From the NCBI GenBank assembly GCA_963693085.1, contig OY856409.1:518406303-518470302 (forward strand): DNA of 64,000 nucleotides, in the 5' to 3' direction. The stretch is from Alisma plantago-aquatica (lineage: Eukaryota; Streptophyta; Magnoliopsida; Alismatales; Alismataceae). Of the stretch, positions 22,727 through 33,986 are shown one piece after another. The notes beneath the pieces were generated by a model. It saw only the letters and a list, made by a program, of their open reading frames with translations. It was not told the DNA's origin and made no database searches. Numbering within the stretch: the stretch's first letter is position 1; the number at the start of each line of letters is the position of its first letter. The position numbers and the translations under genes were made by a program.

Positions 22727-25700
22727 TTATTGCGATTTTTTATCAATTAACAATCCTTCATTGTGATCTCCGCGCACATACAAGTCATCATTAGCTTCAA
22801 TATTTTCTGGTGTTGGCAACCCAACTGAGAATGGATTGGAGTCATCATACTTATCATAGTACTCTTCTTCATCTATAGGATCTTCAATGAACTGTCTTTT
22901 ACCATGAAGAACAACTGACCATTTATCATTTGCAGGATCATCAATGTAAAATACTTGTTTCGCATGTGATGCCAATATGAATGGTTCACCCTTCTCACCA
23001 ATCTTTTCAAAGTTCACTAAAGTAAAACCCAATGCATCCACTATAACTCCTTTGGTGTTATCAACCCAATTACATTTGAAGAGCGGAATTCTGAAATCTA
23101 TGTAGTCAAACTCCCATATGTCTTCAATGACATCGTAATATGACATTTTAGCTTCATGTGGACTCTTATCCTTTGCACTTGCAAAAAACATAGTCGAAGC
23201 TTGAAGGGTGACCCCACTATTTTGGACGACACTCTTATCATCTTGGCGCTTTGTGTAATATGTGAATCCATTAATGTCATACCCTTCATAAGACATAACA
23301 TTCAATTTTGGTTTAAAGGCGAGGCATTTGATAGTTTCAGTAATATCATCTGGTGTTTGAGATAGTTGATGTAAGACTTTGTCTTCAAACCACTTAATAA
23401 ATGTCTTGTTATGCTCTCTAGCAAGCCACATGCTCACGGCTGATTACGTTCACCCGTGATCCCAAAATTCCTTTGCCAAATTGCTCCTCAATATTCTTGT
23501 CATTACCAGGAGTGTCATTACCACTGAGAAAGTCATTGCAAAAATCCATAACCTCTCTCACCACATAACCCTCAATAATACTCCGTTCAGGCTAATAATG
23601 GTTTCGAACATCACTTTTAAAAATGCTCATGTACCATTCAAAGGGATACATCCAATGCAAGAAAATTGGTCCCAACATTTTCACTTCCCTAGTCAAGTGG
23701 ACAACAAGATGTACCATGATATCAAAGAAAGAAGGAGGGAAATACATCTCAAGCTGACATAGGGTAACAACCACTTCTCTTTGCAAATTATCGAGAGTAT
23801 CAGGGTCAATAACTTTGTTGCACAGACTGTTGAAAAAGAAACAAAGTCTGGTGATTACAAACCTTACATGCTTCAGCAATATAGATGGAATTGCCACGGG
23901 CAATATTTGTTGCATTAGAGTGTGACAATCATGAGATTTAAAACCTATCAACTTTAGATCTTTCATTGATACCAATCTACAGATGTTGGATGAGTAACCC
24001 TGTGGCACCTTAACATTTACCAAGCATTCACAAAAGGCTTTCTTCTCCTTTCTAGACAACGTGTAACAAGCGGGAGGTAAGTATGTTCTCCGATTTTCCA
24101 TTTCATTTAATTCTATTAATTCTAACCTTATTCCCATTTCACGTAGGTCCAGTATGGATTTTATCCCATCTTTAGTCTTACCTGGTATATTCAACAAAGT
24201 ACCAATGACACTATCACAGACATTTTTCTCAACGTGCATGACATTGATACAATGCCTGACTGTCAAAGAACTCCAATAAGGAAGATCCCAAAATATTGAC
24301 TTCTTCTTGAATAAAGATTTGTCACTGTGTGGCCATAGTACATTGTGATCTCTTACCAAATTCATTGACAAAGTCTTTTACTCTTTCATAAACAACCTCC
24401 CCTGGTATAGGTTTAGGTGCACTCTGTTCCTCATTCAATCCATTGAATGCTTTGCGCTTTCTACGATACAGATGGAATTTTGTAAGAAACCTTCGATGAC
24501 CAAGATATACAGTCTTATCGCCATGTTTTAGTCTTGTTGAATCAGTGTTCTCTTCACATATAGGACACGCTTTAGCTCCTTTGACACTATATCCAGACAA
24601 ATTCCCATATGCTGGAAAGTCATTAATAGTGCAAAACAACATAGCGTGCAAACGAAATGTCTCTCTTCGTGAAGCATAATAGGTCATCACACATTCACCC
24701 CCAGAGTTTCTTTAAGTCATCAATCATAGGTTCAAGATAAACATCGATATCATTTCCAGGTTGTTTAGGGCCCGATATCAACAACGACAGCATTACTTAC
24801 TTATTTTTCATACACAGCCAGGGAGGAAGATTGTATATAACAAGCATGACTGGCCAAGTGCTATGTTGGCTGCTCAATGTGTTGTACGGATTCATCCCAT
24901 ATGTACAAATCCCAAGTCTTAGATTCCTGACTTCTTCACCAAATTTAGGGTACAATAGATCAATCTTCTTCCACTGTGGGGAATCAAACGCATGTCGTAG
25001 GATCCCATCATTATTTTTCTTAACATCTGCATGCCACCTTAAATTCTTTGCATCTATCAGATTGGCAAACAAGTGTTGAAAACATGATATTTTAGGTAGA
25101 TACCACATCACCTTGGTAGGAGAACCAGTTTTGGACTCCCCCGAAGTCGTCAATTTATACCGTGACGCACCACATTTTGGACAATCTTTCAAATCCACAT
25201 AGTCCTTTTGAAATAATACACAATCATTTGGGCATGCGTGTATCTTCTTGGCCTCCGTTCCCATTGGGCACAACAATTTCTTTACCTGGTGTGTTGAGAT
25301 TGGCAACTCGTTTCCTTCAGGAAGCATTTCTTTCAACAAAGACAACAATGACGTGAAGTTTTTGTCGCTCCATCTATTGTTAGCTTTTAGCTTATACAAT
25401 CTCAACACAACACTAAGCTTCGTAAACTTAGTACAACCTGTGTATAATGGTATCTCAGCATCATGCACAATGTTTCTAAAAATGGGAGGTGGATCAGTGT
25501 GCTCTACCCCACAACTATCCAGCATCACATCAACGATGTCTACTGGAACTGGTTCATTCACATCTACATCATCGGAGGCAATTTCTTCTTCCACACAAGC
25601 ACTGCTATCGACATCCACTGGTTTTGGGTTTGAAATCTCTCCATGCTAGTGCCATTCTGTATAGCCTTCTATAATCCCGTTGCACATGACATAACTTTTG

Positions 25701-25870
25701 ATTTCATCACCAGTGCTGACTTTCAAGTTGTTACCGCAATGCCTACATGGACAGTAGAACCTATCTCCAGGTTGTTTCCTATGTTCGTCGGCAAATCTAA
25801 TAAACTGGTCAAGACCAGATATAAACTTTGGGGTGCAACAATTGCGAATAGACATCCATGATCTATCCAT
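22727..25870 (-). pseudogene. CACTA TNP2-type transposase, broken
   Basis: Reads on the minus strand from ATG at 25,870. Domain order: Transpos_assoc N-terminus (MDRSWMSIR..., CPCRHCGN; 25,870-25,650), Transposase_21/TNP2 core (CPNDCVLFQKDY, CPKCGASRYK, then NLPPWLCMKNK, LLISGPKQPGNDIDVYLEP, NDFPAYGNLSGYSVKG, FWDLPYWSSLTVRHCINVMH), DUF4218-like block (LGPIFLHWMYPFEWYM, about 23,620) and DUF4216-like C-terminus (VYDALGF-type region, 23,437-22,727). Inactivating changes: TAG at about 25,646, TAA at about 24,797, frame changes near 24,700 and 24,345, TAG at about 23,592, and stops near 23,445. It cannot make full-length transposase. Confidence 0.9.
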
Positions 25871-25959
25871 TCTATGATCAAAGAGAAAACAAGTATATAT
25901 TATAACAAGATTAGGGTCTAGGGTTAACAGATTAGAGTTTTTTCATGTTTAAAACTTTA
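25871..25959. other. Short leader upstream of TNP2
   Basis: Spacer between the transposase ATG and the duplicated palindrome. It probably holds the transposase 5' untranslated region. Confidence 0.3.
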
Positions 25960-26590
25960 GGCCAAAAAATACATGTGTTGTCATTCTTATATATAATAAA
26001 TGTGTACCACCTATCCCGTTCTTGAACACCTAATCTCAGTAGTAAGTGTATAATGTGTATTGGGTTTTCAAGAAAATTTCGACAGCATTTCCCCACTGTT
26101 CTCTAAGTACATATGTACTTAGAGAACAAATAGGGAAATGCTACCAAAATTTTCTTGAAAACCCAATACACATTATACACTTACATCCTAAGTGAGATTA
26201 GGTGTTCAAGAACAGTCCCAAACCGGGGACTATCCAAGATTTACTCCTAATGAGTAAATCTTGGATGGGTTTCTAGGCCAACAAATACATGTGTTGTCAC
26301 TCTTATATATAATAAATGTGTACCACCTATCCCATTCTTGAACACCTAATCTCACTAGTAAGTGTATAATGTGTATTGGGTTTTCAAGAAAATTTCAGCA
26401 GCATTTCCCCGCTGTTCTCTAAGTACATATGTACTTAGAGAACAAATGGGGAAATGCTGTCAAAATTTTCTTGAAAACCCAATACACATTATACACTTAC
26501 ATCCTAAGTGAGATTAGGTGTTCAAGAAGAGTCCCAAACTGGGGACTATCCAAGATTTACTCCTAATGAGTAAATCTTGGATGGGTTTCT
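25960..26590. repeat. Tandemly duplicated long palindrome upstream of TNP2
   Basis: Two copies of a ~316-bp unit (25,960-26,274 and 26,275-26,590). Each holds a ~95-100 bp near-perfect inverted repeat centred on AAGTACATATGTACTT (centres 26,112 and 26,428), with arms from about 26,018 to 26,213 and 26,334 to 26,530. Each also has a small hairpin CCAAGATTTAC/GTAAATCTTGG (26,234-26,264 and 26,550-26,580). No coding potential. It resembles a foldback MITE that was then duplicated. Confidence 0.85.
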
Positions 26591-27145
26591 AGGCCAACAA
26601 ACACAATGATAGATATGTACATGTTAGGGTTTCATCACAATTGATGTTAGGGTTTCATCAATGTTAGGGTTTAATCAAATCAAATTAGGATGCTAGAATG
26701 GACAAGTTTAAATCTTATTTCAACATGCATCAAAATTTACTGAATTAGGTCAAGCATTAGCATTAGAAGCACAAATATATGCAAGCAAAAGATTTGTTCA
26801 TATCCTAGGTTGATTTACAATAACAGCATCTAAATAAGTAAACTAAAAGCATTAGATAAATAAATATAATCGGTAAATAAACAAATACAAAGGAATAGAT
26901 AAAAAAGTACATGAACAAAATACACTCTTTTCTTCCTTCTCCCTCCTTACCAACAGCAAGCACAGCCGTGGCTATGTTGGATGACGATGGTCGTGCTGCC
27001 CCAATAGATAAAAAAGTACATGAACAAAATACCCTCTTTTCTTCCTTCTCCCTCCATACCAATAGCAAGCACGGTCGTGGCTGTATTGGCCGACCACAGC
27101 TGTGACTGGGCAGCACGACCGTAGTCGGCCAACACAGCCACGGTC
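26591..27145. other. CACTA 5' noncoding region with a 102-bp tandem duplication
   Basis: About 26,900-26,990 and 27,002-27,095 are near-identical (AAGTACATGAACAAAATAC, TCTTCCTTCTCCCTCC). No gene. Probably the transcribed leader or promoter region of the transposase gene. Confidence 0.5.
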
Positions 27146-27590
27146 ATGCTTACTGTTGGTAATGAGGGAGAAGGAAGAAGAAGAGGGGCATGGAGGAAGA
27201 AGAAGAGGGCTACCTATGGAGCAACTAGAAGCATGGAGAAGATCAGGGACGGTGTGAGGAGCAGCAGCGGCGGTGAGAATCGAGCAGCGAGATGGCAGCC
27301 AGAGCAGCTAGGCGTGCGTCCCACAGCCGGAGCAGCTAGGCGCGCGTCCTTGGCAGGCAGAGGGCAGCAACAGGTGTCTAGGCGGTGGAGGGCAGGGAGC
27401 CGGCGAGCACAGAGGGCAGGGAGACGGCGGAGGGCAGGGAGCACCAGTGGCGGCGAGTAGGGAGAGGGTGGCGGTGGAGAGCAGGGAGAGGATGGCGGCA
27501 GTATCGCAAAATCGCCAAACCTATTCTCAATCGCAATGAAATAGAGGAAGGGGAAGAGTCTGCTTTGCGTGGGTGCTATTAAGTTACCAA
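27146..27590. promoter_or_regulatory. GC-rich, CpG-rich block near the CACTA 5' end
   Basis: Unlike its AT-rich surroundings, this block is dominated by GGCGG, GCAGC and GGGCAGG words. The CACTA genes point away from it. A GC-rich leader near the 5' end, sensitive to methylation, is described for EnSpm. Open reading frames here are Arg/Gly/Ala-rich and not protein-like. Confidence 0.45.
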
Positions 27591-28165
27591 TAGGCATCGG
27601 TTAATTAAAAAAATGATGCTTATAACAAAAGGTGTCAGTTATAAATAAAAAACTGACACTTATACTCAATTATAGTCGTCGGTTTTTATACCAAAACCAA
27701 CGACTATCTTCATATGCCGACAAAAACAAAATGTTCTCGAATTCTGACCATATTCATTGGTTATCGTAGGGAACCGACGCCAAATAGGGGTGAAAATTTT
27801 CGTGGGTACAACGTGCGAAAACACATCGGCATCGGTTATTACAACCAAACTGACGATTAAAATGGGCCCAATTTTTATCTTACGGAAAACATTTAGTCAT
27901 CGGTTGTTTAATTTACAACCGACGTCGTATGTTAAATTTTGGAGGTAATTTTTTCATTGAAAAGATTGGATTTGGTGGGTGTTTTTAGGTGTCGGTTACT
28001 TATTTAGGAACTAACATTAAATAAAAAGCGGTACCTGTGTCTGGTCACTCCTAACATATATATGTCGGTTTGTGTACTTAACCGACATTTTAGGGTTTAG
28101 GCGTCAGTTTTGACAAAAAACCGACGCCTATAAATGTGACTTTATAAGCCATTTTTGTAGTAGTG
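27591..28165. repeat. CACTA subterminal hairpin repeats, 5' end
   Basis: About eight fold-back units with varied loops, for example GTCGTCGGTTTTTATACC / AAACCAACGAC (27,676-27,705), TCATCGGTTGTTTAA / ACAACCGACG (27,898-27,926) and AGGCGTCAGTTTTGAC / AAACCGACGCC (28,099-28,130). The terminal inverted repeat ends at 28,165. Confidence 0.8.
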
Positions 28166-30452
28166 GCCATAGTGAGGACTGATATGTAGTTCCCTGACCT
28201 TGATGAATGATATGGTACCTTGACCGTTATAGGGTCCCAATCCCTAGTTGGATGATAGGCTACCTTGGGCAATATGAGAGTCCCTTGGGCACCATGTTGT
28301 GCTAGCCAAGAGGGTGCTTATTGGGCGGTATGGTTTTGGCCTTGGGTGACATGGTGTTGATGGTTGCTCGGTATAGAACCCTAACCCTAGAAGGGTGATA
28401 GTGGTCTTGGCCAATAGGGTTGTTGTGATGCTCGATATCCTCTTTGTGCATATGCTACCCGTTCCACCTGCACCTGGTTGCATGATACACTCTTGGTCCA
28501 TGGCTGCATGACACACCTTTAGATCTAGTCTGCCTGTTATCCCCTTGTGCATGGGTGCATGTCATGCTTGCGGCTGATATGTGTGGTTGGTACCTTAGGG
28601 TTTTGGTGGCCTAGCCGATAGCGTTGGATGAGGGATATGACCCTACCCGATATCCCTTGAGTGAGGGATAGTGCTACCCGCCACACCTTTAGTGAGGGTA
28701 GGCGACACCTTTGGTGAGGGATGCGCCTAGCCCGAGAACCCTAGACAGGTTGTAACCAGTGACATGTTTGTTACCTAAGGTTGACGTTAAGTGAGATGAT
28801 AGGATGTATCCTTAGGGAGGGTTGTGTTCATGATGTTATGAGATATAGAGCATGGTGGATGCTCACTATTTCGTAATATTAATTTAAGATGTTGTTCCAA
28901 TCTTATGCATCTAAAATCTTAATGGCACATGTTCTCTAAAGATATATGTTTGGTGATCAAGTTATCTCTCTTAATTTACATACTAACCATGCAGGTGTTA
29001 TCAATTGAATTCATAGCCAGGTAAGAGCTATGAGGCGTATGTGTTTTGTATAACACTTAATATGGATGCTCCTTGTTGATGAGATAACATGTATTTCCAG
29101 TATGATGAGAAAGGTCTGGTGATCTGATAAAGGATGAGTGCTTATTTGAGGTGTAAACCTCTGATGATGACATGAGGGATTGTTATTCCATGATTATGTA
29201 TGATGATGAAGCCTTGAGAGGCAGTGGCATTATGTGATGAGGGATTGAGATCCCATGGCAATATGATAATGGCAGTTATAGTGTGACACAATGTTATTTA
29301 TGTTTTATAACCTGGTTGCCTCAGCAATTCACCTAAAACATACTAATTAATTACAGTGGAACATTTCATGTAGTTTTGCCCTGGACATGGATCCATCATC
29401 GTCAGTAGCTGGTGATGGTGAAACATGTTTATCCTGTGGGATTACTTGGTGCGCATATTGTTGAATATACATGGTTTCTCCTAGCCGAAAATAGGAGGAT
29501 TAGAGTGCAACTGCAGTTGTGTATAGAGCATGGTGAACATGCCTGTGGCTCAGTGATTATAGAACATGGTGAACAAGCCCATGGCTCAGTGATTATAGAG
29601 CATGGTGAATAGGCCCATGGCTCAGTATTGTAGAAGGGTAGACTGTGTGAGCTAACCCTGTGGCTGAGGCCACTTAAGTAAGTGACTGCGGTCCTACTTT
29701 GGATATCGTGCACTGACCATGAGGAGGTGAGGTCATGGAGTTCGGCTCTCCCATTGACCTTGTATGGCACCAGTTTTGGGCTTCGCAGCCGAAGGTTGGA
29801 TTTGAGCGGGACGGCTCACTTCCTCAGGGCATAATACAATTGTTATCTAGTCGTATAGTATGTATTGCTTAAGGCAAAACACAGAGCATTGGTTGAGGCC
29901 TTGCTTGTATAGTTTCCCTAGTTATATCTTGTAGTTATATGTACTTTCCTCATATCTTGTGATAAGTTCTTATAAAGCTTATCTTGTCAATCATGTTCCA
30001 TAAAGAAATTTCTGGTTATATGCATCCTAGATATCTTGGTAAGCTAGTTCTGTTCAGTATGCCATATATATGGGCTTCTTATATCAGTTACCTGCTTTAT
30101 TTGTTCTAGCTCTCCTTTGAGGTTTTATAGTTTTGGCGGGGGTTATGTTTCTCGCTGGGATTGTGTGTCTCACCCTACTGGTTTTAAACTTTTTTAGGTG
30201 ATCGTGCTAGATGTGGTGGTGGTCGTGAGGTTGCGGCCGAGCAGCAGGAAGAACGGTAGGAGGCAAGATATGGATATGATGTTGTTTTGGATGTTTTGGA
30301 GTAGAGTCCTAGAGCCATCCATGTACTCTCAGGTCCTTGGAGGTGTTTTGACAATGTTTTATGATGTATAGCTGATGTAACTTGTTTATCCTGTTGTTGG
30401 CCTGGTATGTCCTGTTCTGCATATAAACAGGTGGTGAACTCTTTGAGCCTAT
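28166..30452 (+). repeat. LTR-A, part 2 (CACTA to copia insertion)
   Basis: Aligns with 44,229-44,663 and 53,490-55,290 of LTR-B, with the empty PIF site CCTTAGGGTTTTGG at about 28,601. At 29,520-29,635 a ~36-bp unit (AGAGCATGGTGAA...CCCATGGCTCAGTGAT) occurs three times, against two in LTR-B. No gene. Confidence 0.85.
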
Positions 30453-32057
30453 TGTTGACTCAAGGTCAATTAGGTCAATGTTGACTCACATCTAAATTGA
30501 CTAAACCCATGTTTTAATGATGACTAACCATTCCACATATTTGTGTCTAATGTCTCTACTTGAGTGATTTTAGATTAGGTATAGACACACTCCAAATGCC
30601 CTAACTTGCGCATATCAAATTGGAGAAAAGACAAGTTAAAGTCAATACAAATGCACGTTTTTGTAATATGATGTAAATCCATTAGAATCATGTTGTAAAT
30701 CACTTGTAATGATTGTATGACTTGTAATTAAGCTTAGAAAAAATCAAGAGCACTTAGATCAAATGTTTAAGCACTCAAAAGCCATTTTCCAAAATTCACA
30801 TCAAGTTGTTCATCGGTCGAGTTCTGTGAGGTGCAAACTCGACCGATCCTGATTGGATCTTGAAAATGACTTTTGATCGGTCGAGTTTACACTACACAAA
30901 ACGTGACCGATGGAGTACCAAACCCATTCGATTTTCATTAGTCGGTCAAGTTTCCCCAGGACAAACTCGATCGATGGTCTGAATATCGACTTTGTCTTTT
31001 ACTCTATCGGTCGAGTTACCCTTATAGAAACTCGACCGATTGCACTATATGGATAAGTGCAGAAAAGTGCTTCTAGCCGTTGTGGAGTTGCAACAAGTGA
31101 AAATATATCTGTTGCAAGCCACAAAATGGCTAGCTTTTGTTCTTAAGTGTTCCCAAAGGCTAAGAGGCATCCCCAACTATAAATAGGACCCCTTGGGCTT
31201 CATTCCAAGGTTGAGCATTCAATGCAAACTCTATGTGAGGTTCCTATTCTATAGTTGAGTGCTTCCTACAAGGTCCTCTCTCTCTCTAAGCTTAATCACT
31301 TGCTACATCCATTAGAGTGAGTAGGAGATCTGTAAGAGAGCTAGTCCTACATGTATATCTTGTGAGGCTCTCACTTCCACCACCTCCCTTTCTCTTATTT
31401 CAATCATGAAGATGAAGGTTCTCTCTCTTAGTTAAGAGAGGTGAAGAAGAACAAGGGAAGGCGTCCCTTGGTGAAGATCAAGGTTGAAGACTTGGAGCAA
31501 GAGTGGGTAAGCCCTTGGTGAAGGCAGAAGACTCCTTTCTCAAGTGGGTAAGTCCTTGGTGGAAGCTTCTCTGAGTGAAGGTGAAGTCAAAGGCGGAAGA
31601 TCCAAGAAGAGTGGGTAATTCCTACAAAGCTGAAGACTTATGCAAGAGTAGGTAAGTCCTTGGAAGAAGATGGAAGACTCCTTGCAAAGTGGGTAAATCC
31701 TTGGTAAGGTTGAAGACTCTTTGTATTGGATAGGCAAGTCCTTTGTTTGGTCATGTATTGTAAGTCTTATGAATGAATATAAGAATGCAATGGTTAGGAA
31801 ATCCTAGAGGTTGACCTCTCTAGGTAAGTGGACTGACATACTTCTAGTTTGAAGTGTGGAACCACTTTAAATAGCTTGTCTACTTGTGTTTGTTCAATCT
31901 CTCTCATCCTTGCTATGTATGTTTTAGTTGCACTCAAATTACCTATTTAGCAACCTTATCTTATCATATATCTTGAAGGTCTAATGAATTTTGTTTAAGT
32001 GCATTCAGCTCTATTCACCCCCTCTAGAGCATCTAATCACCCATCTAGGATCTAACA
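30453..32057 (+). repeat. 5' LTR of the copia element
   Basis: Holds four imperfect ATCGGTCGAGTT / AACTCGACCGAT fold-back pairs at 30,811-31,040 and a TATA box at 31,178. Repeats of GTGGGTAAGTCCTTGG occur at about 31,500-31,750. By eye it differs from the 3' LTR at roughly 6-7 positions per 100 in the parts compared. Confidence 0.9.
31178..31185 (+). promoter_or_regulatory. TATA box in copia 5' LTR
   Basis: CAACTATAAATAGGACCCC. The same word is kept in the 3' LTR (about 36,633-36,645). Plausible start of the retrotransposon RNA about 30 bases downstream. Confidence 0.6.
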
Positions 32058-32059
32058 AT

Positions 32060-32070
32060 TGGTATCAGAG
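32060..32070 (+). promoter_or_regulatory. Primer-binding site of the copia element
   Basis: TGGTATCAGAG, two bases after the LTR end, is complementary to the 3' end of initiator tRNA-Met, the usual plant copia primer. Confidence 0.85.
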
Positions 32071-32108
32071 TGGGTCTTCTCCAAGCATACTTCTACAAGT
32101 AGGAGAAG

Positions 32109-33986
32109 ATGGGTGACTACCAAGGAGGGAGATACTTGATCAGCCTTCAAAGATTTGATGGGAGCAATTTCCTCTATTGGAGAAGAAGGCTTCAATTCTA
32201 CATCTAAGGATCAAGTCTTGAGATGTGGCAAATGGTGAACAGCCCATACATGCTACCAAAGACAAAGATTGAAGAATGGGATGAAGCTACCTTGAAGAAA
32301 GCAACCTTGAATGCTAGAGCCATGCACATCCTCTATGCCTCCATGACCCCTACCGAGTTCAACCGTATTTCTTCATGTGAAACAACCTATGAGGTATGGA
32401 GAAATCTATGCATCACTTATGAAGGGATAGATCAAGTGAAGGAAAGCAAAGTCTACATGCTCAAAGGGCTGCTTGAGAACTTCAAGATGGGAAAGGAGGA
32501 GAGGATAGCCAACATGTACTCAAGGCTCAACACCATTGTGAATGGTCTTGTTGTTCTAGGACATCCTATGTCTAGTGGAGAAATCAACTCAAAGATCCTT
32601 AGAACTCTCCCCAAGAGGTGGGAACCCAAGGTGACTTCCATTGAAGAAGCAAGGTCTCTTAAGGATATTCCTATTGAAGATCTCATTGGAAATCTACAAG
32701 CACATGAAGTCACACTTGACAAAAGAGAAGAAGTTGAAAGACAAGAGAAGAAAGAGCTAAAGAGAATGAAAAATGTTGAAATGAAGGCTCAAATTGAAGC
32801 TATCATGGAACAAGTCTCTCCATCCTCTCAAGTTGAAGAATATTCCATGTACTCCAAGGGTAGATTCTACAAAGGCAAGTCCTCCTCCATCTGATGCTTC
32901 ATATGTGGAAAGAAGGGTCACTACAAAGAAAATTTCCCACAAGGCAAAAAGACCCATATTCACAAGAAGAAGGAGAAATGGCACTCAAGCTCAAGTGGCT
33001 CCTCCGACTCAAGCTCAAGTGAAGATTCAAGTGAAGGATCAAGCTCAAGCTCTAGTGATGAAGGAGAATGCCATTTTGCTCTTATAGCATCAACAAGTAA
33101 GGACTTAAGTGAGGTAAATCTAAACTCTTTAGATAGAGAATCTTTGATTGCTATTATTCATAATACTTATGCCTCTCTTAAGTCTTATAAAAGGAAAAAG
33201 AAAAAGCTTGCTAGAATTGTTGATAATTTGCATGTAGAATTAAATGATCTTGAACATGCTAATTCTTGATTGCTTGAGGATAAAAATGCCTGTCTTAGCC
33301 AAGTAGACTCTCTTAAACTTGAAAATGCTAGTTTTCTTGATAAGATTAGATTTCTAGAAGCTCAACCTCTTATGACTAGTTCTAATGAAGAGCATACTTT
33401 AATTGTTGATTCTCTCATGCATGATATTGATGTTCTTAAATCTGAAAACAAGGAAAAAGATTTTGCTTCGCAAGAATTTGAAACAGAAAATGCCTCATTG
33501 CTTGCTAAAATCAATGTGCATGAATCTTGTTCTAGTTCTACTAGTAGAGAGAATGATGTTGTTGCTCTTCATATTGATAGATAATCTTATTTAACTAAGG
33601 CTCTTTGCTTAGAAAATGATCTTTTGCATGCTAGAGATAATATAAATCATTTGTCTTCTACAATTACTTCTCTTATGCATGATAATGATGGTTTGAGATC
33701 TTCTTTGCAAAGATTCTTAGTTGGTAAGAAGAGCCTAAATGATATCCTACACCATACTACTAAACAAATTAGTAGACATGGTTTAGGGTATGATAGTAGT
33801 CAAAGGAACAACAAAGATAAAGGACCTTCAATACTCCATGGGGAATCCTCTAGTTATAAGACTATGGGCACATGCAACTATTGCAATGAAATTGGTCATT
33901 ATTCTACTTGTTGTCCTTTTAGGAAAGCACCCAAGAGAAATCAGACTTGGGTTGCTAAACTAACCCCTCTGGACCCAAAAACATGA
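32109..33986 (+). pseudogene. Extended gag of the copia element, one frame with four nonsense codons
   Basis: From ATG at 32,109 to TGA at 33,984-33,986 there is a single frame of about 625 codons with no frameshift, interrupted by TAA (32,205), TGA (32,892), TGA (33,267) and TAA (33,582). Domains: DUF4219-like start (RYLISLQRFDGSNFLYW); UBN2 gag core (about codons 38-215, with FNRISSCETTYEVWRNL and ILRTLPKRWEPKV); first zinc knuckle CFICGKKGHYKENF (last Cys changed to Phe); Lys patch and a Ser/Asp-rich acidic stretch; a long coiled coil; and a second, intact knuckle CNYCNEIGHYSTCC near the end. The layout is that of Sirevirus gag, except that nothing follows it. Confidence 0.85.

Larger units (their letters stand above)
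18333..28165 (-). mobile_element. CACTA (EnSpm) DNA transposon, defective
   Basis: Begins CACTAGTACATAA and ends with the inverted CACTACTACAAAA, about 10 of 13 matching. Both ends carry clusters of GCGTCGGTTT-type subterminal repeats. Two genes, both on the minus strand, encode a TNP2-type transposase and a second EnSpm protein with a Ulp1-like C-terminus. It interrupts LTR-A where LTR-B reads GTTGGGCACCATAGTGAGG. The flanks are GGC and GCC, so a clean 3-bp target duplication is not seen. Both genes contain stops and frameshifts. Confidence 0.9.

Noticed and set aside
27146..27582. Arg/Gly/Ala-rich open frames in the CACTA GC-rich block
   Set aside because: All frames on both strands are open because of composition. 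No domain or codon bias supports a protein.
18330..28168. A clean 3-bp target duplication for the CACTA element
   Set aside because: Flanks read GGC and GCC. Only an approximate match is possible, although the empty site in LTR-B confirms the insertion.
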